Assembly (NCBI GenBank): GCA_023461435.1
Contig: JAEYLC010000025.1
Coordinates: 1 to 64,000, forward strand
DNA from: Bacillota bacterium
GTDB taxonomy: Bacteria; Bacillota; Clostridia; Christensenellales; SZUA-584
DNA: 64,000 nt
Reading direction: 5' to 3'
The notes beneath the pieces were generated by a model. That model saw only the letters and a list, made by a program, of their open reading frames with translations, searched no databases and was not told the DNA's origin. The position numbers and the translations under genes are program-made. This document shows positions 25,312 through 32,209 of this stretch, piece by piece; the first letter of the stretch is position 1, and each line of letters opens with the position of its first letter.

Positions 25312-26030
25312 AGGCTGTATACAGGTTTGAGAGGGACAAGCTTTTAAGAAGCAGCCGGCTGATCGTGCCGCTGCTGGTGCTTTTTGCGTATATCGGCATC
25401 GCGTACGCGGTCGCGCCGCTCAATATTATGAGCAGCTTCAGCATCTGTTCGATCGTGCTTTTTATACTGATGCTCAGCATCGGCATGATGGAGGACCATA
25501 TCGGCTATGCGATGATCGAGCAGACGATACTCGTGCGGCTGCGCCGCAAGGGGCTGTTTTACCTCGGCAAGGCGGCGCTGATGGCGGCGGTGAGCCTCGT
25601 GTTCGCGGCGCTCGCGGTGCTCGCGCCGGTGCTGATCGACCTGTCGAGGGGCGGCGCTCTGTTCAGCCGCGGTATCGTGGTTGCCGACGTGCTGTCGGGA
25701 TTCGTGCTGTTCGCGCTGACGGGGCTCTGCGGCGGCGTCACGGGGCTGTTTGCGCATCACAGAATCATAGCGAACCGAAAAATAGCGATACTTGTCTGCA
25801 TCGCGTTTGCGCTGCTGACCGTGATAAAGGGAGCGATGAACGCGCAGGTGGAGATGCTCAAGTACGTCACGTGGATTTTGCCGCCTGTGCATGACCTCAG
25901 CGTGGCGTACAGCAAGTACGAGTATTTTCGGTTTGAGGCGACGTGGAGTTATTTTCTCTGGCTCGCGGGATATATCGGCATCGAAGTTTTAGCGTATGTG
26001 GCGATATTGCGGAGAAGAGGCGTGGAATAA
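25305..26030 (+). CDS. ABC transporter permease, ABC-2-like
   Basis: An integral membrane protein of 241 residues with about six hydrophobic helices (for example LIVPLLVLFAYIGIAYAVA and ALTGLCGGVTGLFA). It is the membrane partner of the ATPase encoded immediately upstream. No specific substrate can be inferred. The start at 25305 lies inside the ATPase gene, and a terminator follows the stop at 26047. Confidence 0.8.
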   Translation: MLKAVYRFERDKLLRSSRLIVPLLVLFAYIGIAYAVAPLNIMSSFSICSIVLFILMLSIGMMEDHIGYAMIEQTILVRLRRKGLFYLGKAALMAAVSLVFAALAVLAPVLIDLSRGGALFSRGIVVADVLSGFVLFALTGLCGGVTGLFAHHRIIANRKIAILVCIAFALLTVIKGAMNAQVEMLKYVTWILPPVHDLSVAYSKYEYFRFEATWSYFLWLAGYIGIEVLAYVAILRRRGVE

Positions 26031-26046
26031 ACGCGACAGAATTAAG

Positions 26047-26071
26047 AGATCGTCTGAGGACGGTCTTTTTT
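26047..26071 (+). terminator. Rho-independent terminator after the ABC permease gene
   Basis: AGATCGTC pairs with GACGGTCT (one T-G pair) around TGAG and is followed by six T. Confidence 0.82.
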
Positions 26072-26168
26072 GTTGCGGGTATTGGCGGGCAATCAATGAT
26101 CGCTCTTACGGCTGACGCCACACATATACCACCGGTGACATTTCATTATTCAAAATAAAACACTCCTG

Positions 26169-26198
26169 TGTTTATTCGCGCGTGCCCTGCAAATACTA
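26169..26198 (+). promoter_or_regulatory. Possible forespore (sigma-F/G) promoter of gpr
   Basis: AATACTA at 26192-26198 is one mismatch from the sigma-G -10 form CATACTA, and TGTTTA at 26169-26174 lies 17 bases upstream as a weak -35. The gene downstream is a forespore protease, which in Bacillus is under sigma-F and sigma-G. The match is only approximate. Confidence 0.35.
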
Positions 26199-26228
26199 TG
26201 TTTGATTATTTTTGCAGGAGGACACAGC

Positions 26229-27149
26229 ATGATACGCACAGACCTTGCGATGGAGGCGGCGCAGGCCGCAGGACAGATACCCGGCGTGCAGGTACTGAAC
26301 GACGAGGTGAGCCCCGGCGTGAATCGCTCGCGCGTCACGGTTTTGAACGAAGAGGGCGAAAAAGCGCTCGGGAAAAAGAAGGGCATCTATGTCACGATAG
26401 AGGCGCAGCAGCTTGCGCAGGGCGACGCGGAGCTCGACGAACACTGCTCGATCGCGCTCGCGAATGAGATCCGCAACATGGCGGGCGACGCGCTGAACGG
26501 CGTGGTGCTCGTGGTGGGCCTTGGGAACCGCATGGTGACGCCCGACGCGCTTGGGCCCGCCGTCTGCGACGACGTGTTCGTGACGCGGCACATCCACGAA
26601 TATGCGCCTGAGGGTATCGACGAACGGCTCGGCAACGTGAGCGCGATCGCGCCCGGTGTGCTCGGTATCACGGGCATCGAAACGGGCGAGGTGATCGAGG
26701 GCGTGGTGGAGCATATGAAGCCGTCGCTCGTGATCGCGGTGGATTCGCTCGCCTCAAGGAGCCTCGAGCGCGTGCGCACCACGATACAAATCGCCGATAC
26801 GGGCATCGCGCCTGGCGCGGGCATCGGCAACAAGAGAAAAGCGCTCGACCGCGACTCACTCGGCGTGCCGGTTTTAGCGCTCGGCGTGCCGCTCGTCGTG
26901 TACGCGTCCACGGTCGCGGAAGACCTTATGCAGACCGCGATGGAAAAAACGCCGACAGATGTGAGCGCGAAGCCCGGCGTTCAGCGCATACTCGACGCGA
27001 TGAAGGACGTTCAGGGCGCCGACATGATCGTGACGCCCAAGGAGATCGACAAGGTCGTGTCGGATGTCGCGCGCATCATCGCGGACGCGCTCAACATATC
27101 GCTGCACAAAAACATGACGATCGAGGAAGTCCGGCGGTACATGCACTGA
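26229..27149 (+). CDS. gpr: Spore germination protease GPR
   Basis: A protein of 306 residues that degrades small acid-soluble spore proteins during germination. The start IRTDLAMEA, the core GLGNRMVTPDALGP and AIAPGVLGITGIET, and ASRSLERVRTTIQIADTGI are characteristic. I chose the ATG at 26229 because AGGAGG lies seven bases upstream; the only earlier in-frame start is a TTG without a site. With this start only five residues (MIRTD) would precede the expected self-cleavage point, compared with 15-16 in Bacillus. Presence of this gene indicates a spore former. SpoIIP follows, as in Bacillus. Confidence 0.94.
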   Translation: MIRTDLAMEAAQAAGQIPGVQVLNDEVSPGVNRSRVTVLNEEGEKALGKKKGIYVTIEAQQLAQGDAELDEHCSIALANEIRNMAGDALNGVVLVVGLGNRMVTPDALGPAVCDDVFVTRHIHEYAPEGIDERLGNVSAIAPGVLGITGIETGEVIEGVVEHMKPSLVIAVDSLASRSLERVRTTIQIADTGIAPGAGIGNKRKALDRDSLGVPVLALGVPLVVYASTVAEDLMQTAMEKTPTDVSAKPGVQRILDAMKDVQGADMIVTPKEIDKVVSDVARIIADALNISLHKNMTIEEVRRYMH

Positions 27150-27160
27150 CCGGCGGACGG

Positions 27161-27187
27161 ATATCTCTTCCGGCTTTTGCATACCTT
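27161..27187 (+). promoter_or_regulatory. Sigma-E-like promoter upstream of first spoIIP
   Basis: ATATC at 27161-27165, a spacer of 14 bases, and CATACCTT at 27180-27187 resemble the sigma-E pattern (ATA-type -35, 14-base spacer, CATACANT -10). The same arrangement with the same spacing stands in front of the second spoIIP gene. Sigma-E control of SpoIIP, needed for engulfment, is established in Bacillus. Confidence 0.6.
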
Positions 27188-27206
27188 TTGTTAGGAGTGC
27201 AAAATC

Positions 27207-28178
27207 ATGAAGAGATTAAGAGACGGCCGCGTCGTTTATGTGCCAATGTCCCCGGATAAGCCGCGCATTCCCCGGCGGCGGAATCATTTTGCTGTTGTCA
27301 AGGCCGCGCTGGCTGTGGCTGCCGTGGCCTTTTTGGCGTTCGCTGTTCTTATGACGCTGAACGAGGAAAAAACGGCGGACGGCGCGGCGCTGGGCCAGTC
27401 GCTGCTTCCCGCCGATATCAACCGCATCGACGCGTCGGGCGAGGAAGAGACAACACAGCAGGGCGGCATCGTCTTTGATGTGATGCCGGAAGATATCAAA
27501 ATGGAGATGTTGGGCTTTGCGAAAGACGAGCCTAAAGCGTTTCATGTCGGCACGCAGGGGCCTCAGGTACTGATCTACCATACGCACACGCGGGAGGCTT
27601 ACAGGCAGACGGCGGTCGATGCGTATGCCGAGATCGGTGAGTATCAAACCTTGCAGCAGCCGCACTCTGTGGTCGCGGTGGGCGATGTGCTGGCGGCGGA
27701 GCTAAACAAGTACGGCTTTACGGTGCTTCACGACACGACCGACCATGTGCCGCCCTCGCAGAGCACGGCATATTCGCGGTCTCTTGAGACGATGAAGAAA
27801 TACCAGAAAGACTATCCGACGCTGTGGGTGTTTATCGACGTGCACCGCGACGCGAGCTCGGATACCACGGATTTTGTGACGGTGGATGGGGAAGAGTGCG
27901 CGCGCATGATGTTCGTGGTGGACAACGGCCAGGGCTACGATGTGAAGCCCGACTATGAATCCAATTTCAAGCTGGCACAATCAATCACCAATGAACTCGA
28001 GAAAATTCACAAGGGGTTCACGCGGCCCATCTGCATTAAATCGCACAGCCATAACCAAAACGTATCCGATATGTGCCTGCTCATCGAGGTGGGGCATAAC
28101 GCGAACTCGCTCGAACAGGCCAAAAACGCAGCCAAATACGCCGCGCTGGCCATCAGCCGCGTGGTGGACATCGGATAG
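27207..28178 (+). CDS. spoIIP: Stage II sporulation protein P (first copy)
   Basis: A protein of 323 residues, membrane-anchored by one helix at about 30-50, with an extracytoplasmic peptidoglycan amidase/endopeptidase domain. Motifs are YHTHTREAY, VFIDVHRDASS and EVGHNANSLEQAKNAAKYAA; the His residues of these motifs are the expected zinc ligands. SpoIIP, with SpoIID and SpoIIM, removes septal peptidoglycan during engulfment. AGGAG precedes the ATG. A close paralogue follows at 28245, and gpr precedes. Both copies look intact. Confidence 0.92.
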   Translation: MKRLRDGRVVYVPMSPDKPRIPRRRNHFAVVKAALAVAAVAFLAFAVLMTLNEEKTADGAALGQSLLPADINRIDASGEEETTQQGGIVFDVMPEDIKMEMLGFAKDEPKAFHVGTQGPQVLIYHTHTREAYRQTAVDAYAEIGEYQTLQQPHSVVAVGDVLAAELNKYGFTVLHDTTDHVPPSQSTAYSRSLETMKKYQKDYPTLWVFIDVHRDASSDTTDFVTVDGEECARMMFVVDNGQGYDVKPDYESNFKLAQSITNELEKIHKGFTRPICIKSHSHNQNVSDMCLLIEVGHNANSLEQAKNAAKYAALAISRVVDIG

Positions 28179-28199
28179 ACTTTCAAAGCGTCACAGCAC

Positions 28200-28228
28200 G
28201 TATATATGCTTTTCGTTTTGCATACCTT
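28200..28228 (+). promoter_or_regulatory. Sigma-E-like promoter upstream of second spoIIP
   Basis: GTATATA at 28200-28206, 14 bases, and CATACCTT at 28221-28228. The stretch from the TTTTG before CATACC through AGGAGTG is nearly the same as upstream of the first copy, so the control region was probably duplicated with the gene. Confidence 0.6.
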
Positions 28229-28244
28229 TTTATAGGAGTGCTAA

Positions 28245-29342
28245 ATGATGAAGAATTTAAGAGCCGGGCGCATGGTGCATGCGCCCCTTTATCCGCCCCG
28301 CCGCCCCAAGCGGCACCGTCCGTTGTTCGTTTTAAAAGCCGTGCTGACCGGCGCCATACTGACCGGCCTTGTGCTGTCCGCTGTGCTAACACTGCAAATG
28401 GGCAATGCCGAGCAAGCCGTCGCACTCGGATCGTCCGCGCTGCCCGATAACAACCGCATTGACGCATCGGGCGCCGAGGGCGTGTTTGAGGACAGCATCA
28501 TCGACCCGCGGCTGATACTCGGCACCGAGCTGCCCGTGATCTATGGCATCAATCTTGATGAGGTCGAGATCGGAGAGACGGAGCATGGAGAACCGCTGCA
28601 GCCGCAGGGCACGGATATCTACTTCGATGTGCTGCCCGAAGACATCAAGATGGAGATTCTCGATTTCGCGAACGACGAGCCGAAAAACTTTTCGATCGGC
28701 ACAAATGGGCCGCAGATTCTGATTTACCATACGCATACGCTCGAAGCGTATCGCCAGATCGAAGGCAAGGAATACGTGGAAGCAGGCTCATGGCGCACCG
28801 AAGATCACGACAATTCAGTGGTGGCCGTGGGCGAGGTGCTCAAAGCCGAGCTGGAATCTTACGGTTACGCGGTGTTGCACGACACGACGAATCATGAGCC
28901 GCCGTCTCTGAAGACCGCGTATACGCGTTCGCTCGAGACGATGGAGAAATACGCGAAGGAATACCCGACGCTGCAGGTGTTTATCGATCTGCATCGCGAC
29001 GCGTATAACGACGTGGAAGCGGGCAAGAAGGATTTTGTGACGGTGAACGGCGAGGAATGCGCGCGCATGATGTTTGTGGTGGGCACGGGCGAAAAGTATG
29101 ATGTGAAACCGAATTACGAATCGAACTACAAGCTCGCGCTGGCAGTCACAAACGAGCTTGAAAAGATATGCAAGGGCATCACGCGCCCGATACGCGTGAA
29201 GACGGGGCGGTACAACCAGCAGGTATCGGATATGTGTCTTTTAATTGAGGTGGGGCATAACGCGAATTCGCTGGAGCAGGCGAAGAACGCCGCGAAATAC
29301 GCGGCGCTCGCACTCAGCAGAGTGGTTGCGGTGGAGAAATGA
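28245..29342 (+). CDS. Stage II sporulation protein P (second copy)
   Basis: A protein of 365 residues, paralogous to the preceding SpoIIP, with one membrane helix at about 30-50, then an acidic insertion of about 40 residues not found in the first copy (around IIDPRLILGTELPVIYG), then the SpoIIP domain with YHTHTLEAY, VFIDLHRDAYND and EVGHNANSLEQAKNAAKYAA. The catalytic His residues are kept in both copies. Two ATG codons, 28245 and 28248, are possible behind AGGAGTG. It has its own sigma-E-like promoter. Confidence 0.9.
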   Translation: MMKNLRAGRMVHAPLYPPRRPKRHRPLFVLKAVLTGAILTGLVLSAVLTLQMGNAEQAVALGSSALPDNNRIDASGAEGVFEDSIIDPRLILGTELPVIYGINLDEVEIGETEHGEPLQPQGTDIYFDVLPEDIKMEILDFANDEPKNFSIGTNGPQILIYHTHTLEAYRQIEGKEYVEAGSWRTEDHDNSVVAVGEVLKAELESYGYAVLHDTTNHEPPSLKTAYTRSLETMEKYAKEYPTLQVFIDLHRDAYNDVEAGKKDFVTVNGEECARMMFVVGTGEKYDVKPNYESNYKLALAVTNELEKICKGITRPIRVKTGRYNQQVSDMCLLIEVGHNANSLEQAKNAAKYAALALSRVVAVEK

Positions 29343-29347
29343 GGATA

Positions 29348-29851
29348 CTAATATTCGTCACCTAAAGAAGTTTCCTTTTCAGGAGACTTTTTTATAATCA
29401 TTGAACGGATGATAGAAATTTCATGGGGGTCAAGCAAACGTTTGGGAATAATATAATCATAAAACATATGAAAATGAAGGTAAAATGCGCGTTTTGTTTC
29501 AGTAGCCTTGTCAAAATCCTGCCATGAGATATTGGTTGTTTCTATTTCACTGCGAATATGCACTCCGAAATCATCGAGCCTTATTTGTTTAGTTATTCGA
29601 GCCAAACGGCACAAAGTAAAAGTTTTTTTAGCTTTGTAATGTAGATACGTAAAGAGAGAAAAAAACAGAAAGAAAGTCATAATAATAAATATCAAGAAAG
29701 ACCACGACAATACATATCCAACACACCCCAAGAACACCCCAAAGGTAGCAAAAAACAGTATGAATATACTCCTAAATGAATTTTTACCAATAGTCATATT
29801 GTAATAATAAATATCTTCGGCGTTGAGCTCTATCGTCTTTTCAAATTCCAT
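29348..29851 (-). CDS. YcxB-like membrane protein
   Basis: A protein of 167 residues with two adjacent transmembrane helices at about 28-70 (SIFILFFATFGVFLGCVGY and a following helix), and then a cytoplasmic beta-rich part with IRLDDFGVHIRSE and ISWQDFDKATETKRAFYL. This arrangement, two helices followed by a PH-like YcxB domain, is common in Firmicutes; its function is unknown. The gene is less GC-rich than its surroundings. It lies beside a second protein of the same type on the same strand, and is convergent with spoIIP, whose stop is only six bases away. Confidence 0.72.
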   Translation of the reverse strand: MEFEKTIELNAEDIYYYNMTIGKNSFRSIFILFFATFGVFLGCVGYVLSWSFLIFIIMTFFLFFSLFTYLHYKAKKTFTLCRLARITKQIRLDDFGVHIRSEIETTNISWQDFDKATETKRAFYLHFHMFYDYIIPKRLLDPHEISIIRSMIIKKSPEKETSLGDEY

Positions 29852-29897
29852 TTGCGCCTCCTTATTCTGTCTTATAACTGACTGAATACTTTTAGAT

Positions 29898-30413
29898 TTA
29901 TATGGATGTTAACGACTTAGACAACAGCCTTGCCTTTTTCGGATCGGCTTCTTTTTTAATCACTGACAGTATCGCTGAAAGCTCATCTGCATTCAGCTGT
30001 CGTTTGGGCAGCACAATCGCATTCGCTTTTTGGATATAAAAGAAGAAGGTGTTTTTTGTTTCGATCAATTTGTACATATCCCGCCAGGCCAGGCTCGTCT
30101 CGCCCATTTTTCCGGTTGTTTTTATGCCCGTTTCATTAACGACAATATTGAGGGTTCCATTCGCTGACGTAAATGAGACGAGCGCTTTTTTTGAGGCGTT
30201 TTTCATATATAAGAAAAGGCCCAGAGGAAACACTGCGGCAACAGCCGCCGGAAAAATCATGCTTGGTAACGAAAATTCTTTGCTTAATAGATTGACCCCC
30301 GCAAAAAGCAGAACCGTCGCAGCGGGAATGATCACATAGAGCTTTTTGTATAGCTGTGATATAAATTCCATGAAATCTGATGCTTGAAGATCGAGCGTTT
30401 TTCTGATTTCCAT
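29898..30413 (-). CDS. YcxB-like membrane protein (paralogue)
   Basis: A protein of 171 residues with the same plan as the gene at 29348-29851: short N terminus, two transmembrane helices (about 25-65, LYVIIPAATVLLFAGV and SMIFPAAVAAVFPLGLF), then a YcxB-like domain with NIVVNETGIKTTGKMGE and AWRDMYKLIETKNTFFFYI and the common ending IVLPKRQL. I chose the ATG at 30413, preceded by CAGGAG; a longer frame upstream runs into the neighbouring dehydrogenase gene and is out of family. The function is unknown. Confidence 0.72.
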   Translation of the reverse strand: MEIRKTLDLQASDFMEFISQLYKKLYVIIPAATVLLFAGVNLLSKEFSLPSMIFPAAVAAVFPLGLFLYMKNASKKALVSFTSANGTLNIVVNETGIKTTGKMGETSLAWRDMYKLIETKNTFFFYIQKANAIVLPKRQLNADELSAILSVIKKEADPKKARLLSKSLTSI

Positions 30414-30435
30414 ATAAGCTCCTGAATAGGCTATT

Positions 30436-31191
30436 TCATGTGCTGCAGCCGCCGTTGACGCCGAGGAACTGGCCCGTGACGCTGCTCGCATTCTCAGAAA
30501 GAAAATAGAGTATCGCCTCAACCACCTCGTCGCGCGAGATTCGCCTGCCGAGAGGTATCTTGGATATCGGAATCCTGTCTTGCTCGTCATGTACGCCCGA
30601 TTCGGCAGTACTGCCCGGTGCCACCATATTGACCGTGATGCCGTGCTGTATCTCTTCCAGCGCGAGTGTCTTGGTAAAGATATTGAGCGCGCCTTTGTGT
30701 ATGCCGAACGGCGCGAGATTCGCCTGCCCCTCCATGTAGTTTCTTGAGGACGCGCCCATCATGAGGATGCGGCCAAACTTTTGCCCGCGCATAACGGGCA
30801 GGCAGAGCTTCGCGAGCCGGAACGGCACATTGAGTATGATCTCCTGAGCGCGCAGCCAATCGTCCTCAGACAGCTCTACAATCGGGCCCCAGATATCAAC
30901 GCCGACATTATTGATCAGAAAATCGATGCGGCCCCATTCGTCTTTGGCGGATTCGATGAGTTGTGTCAGGCTGATTTTGTCCGTCACATCGCCCTTAACG
31001 ACGACGCCTTGGGTGCCAAAAGACGCAGTCATCTCGGTGAAAGCTTTGGCTTGCGCATCGTTATTTCGGTAGATTGTTGCGATCTTCACGCCTTTTGCAG
31101 CGAGCCTTTCGGCCAGCCGTAAACCGATTCCGTGCGTCGCGCCCGTGATGAGGGCGATCTTGCCGCGCCAGTATTCACTTGAATCGAGCAT
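30436..31191 (-). CDS. Short-chain dehydrogenase/reductase with altered catalytic site
   Basis: A Rossmann-fold protein of 251 residues of the FabG-like SDR family: the cofactor motif TGATHGIG near 15, LINNVGVD in the middle, and the C-terminal GQFLGVNGG. The Ser of the catalytic site is present in MMGASSRN, but the expected YxxxK is FGIHK, with TTC for Phe. Classical SDRs need this Tyr, so the protein may be inactive, use another residue, or serve another role. The ATG at 31191 follows AGAAAGG. It is divergent from murI. The substrate is unknown. Confidence 0.85.
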   Translation of the reverse strand: MLDSSEYWRGKIALITGATHGIGLRLAERLAAKGVKIATIYRNNDAQAKAFTEMTASFGTQGVVVKGDVTDKISLTQLIESAKDEWGRIDFLINNVGVDIWGPIVELSEDDWLRAQEIILNVPFRLAKLCLPVMRGQKFGRILMMGASSRNYMEGQANLAPFGIHKGALNIFTKTLALEEIQHGITVNMVAPGSTAESGVHDEQDRIPISKIPLGRRISRDEVVEAILYFLSENASSVTGQFLGVNGGCST

Positions 31192-31274
31192 GCTTATGGC
31201 CTTTCTTACATGGCAGAATACATGCAGTATTATACAGGGCTGGGCGATTATTATCAACATCCCGCAAAGTGCGG

Positions 31275-31304
31275 TTGAAAAAGGTGCGCCGCGTGGAGTA
31301 TAAT
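31275..31304 (+). promoter_or_regulatory. Sigma-A-type promoter of murI
   Basis: TTGAAA at 31275-31280, an 18-base spacer and a perfect TATAAT at 31299-31304, 28 bases before the murI start. Confidence 0.7.
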
Positions 31305-31332
31305 GATGGCATCATTTCAAGCGGGAGAGAAA

Positions 31333-32115
31333 ATGAACTGCAAACCCATCGGTTTCTTTGATTCGGGCGTGGGCGGAATCAGCGTCCTCAAAACAGCCTT
31401 TCGGCTGATGCCAAACGAAAACTACATCTACTACGGCGACAATCTCAACGCACCGTACGGAGAAAAATCGGAGGAGCAGATCAGGGCGCTGTCTTTGAAT
31501 GCGGCGCAATTTCTTTATTCCAAAGGCGTCAAGGCCGTTGTGATCGCGTGCAACACCGCTACGAGCACATCGGTTCATGAGATGCGCGAAAAATTCAACT
31601 TACCCGTCATCAGCATGGAGCCCGCCGTGAAACCCGCGCTCGGTGAAATAAAAGACGGGCGCATACTCGTGCTCGCGACGCCCGCCACCGTTACGCAGGA
31701 GCGGTATTTGAGCCTGCTCAGTAAGCTGGAGGCGGGAGACCGCGTGATCAGCGTGGGCTGCGGCGGCCTTGTGGAGCTCATCGAGCAGGGGCGCACGGAT
31801 GAAAAAAGCGTGCATGAATATCTCTCGCGAAAGCTCGCGTTTTTGAGCGGGGAGAAAATATCCGCTGTCGTGCTTGGGTGTACGCATTACTCGTTTGTGG
31901 ACGCCGGGATCAAAAGCTATTTGGATTCGGCGTTCGAAACCGACTGCAAAGTTTTCGACGGGCGGCACGGTACCGTGCGGCATCTTAAAAACGTACTCAC
32001 GGAAAGCGGCCTTGAATGCACGCAAACCGGTGAAGGCAGCGTTTCATTTGCCTCCTCTGACCCGGCCATACCGGCCAGTCACTTTCAACAACTTTTTGAC
32101 AGCTACAACGGTTAA
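31333..32115 (+). CDS. murI: Glutamate racemase
   Basis: A protein of 260 residues that makes D-glutamate for peptidoglycan. The two catalytic cysteines lie in VIACNTATS and VLGCTHYSF, and the start IGFFDSGVGGISVL carries the conserved Asp-Ser. I chose the ATG at 31333, with GGGAGAG just upstream, rather than the ATG at 31303, which would begin inside the promoter region and lacks a ribosome binding site. It is followed by nrdJ after a 94-base gap. Confidence 0.95.
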   Translation: MNCKPIGFFDSGVGGISVLKTAFRLMPNENYIYYGDNLNAPYGEKSEEQIRALSLNAAQFLYSKGVKAVVIACNTATSTSVHEMREKFNLPVISMEPAVKPALGEIKDGRILVLATPATVTQERYLSLLSKLEAGDRVISVGCGGLVELIEQGRTDEKSVHEYLSRKLAFLSGEKISAVVLGCTHYSFVDAGIKSYLDSAFETDCKVFDGRHGTVRHLKNVLTESGLECTQTGEGSVSFASSDPAIPASHFQQLFDSYNG

Positions 32116-32209
32116 AATTCATATTTTTTATTGATAATAATTATTGATTAGACCTATATATTGTGTTAGTATATAGCCCTAATACATGATGATGTATACG
32201 GGAGGGGAC

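Noticed and set aside
32116..32209. Possible cobalamin riboswitch before the B12-dependent reductase
   Set aside because: The gap is only 94 AT-rich bases, too short for the aptamer, and no B12-box sequence is visible.
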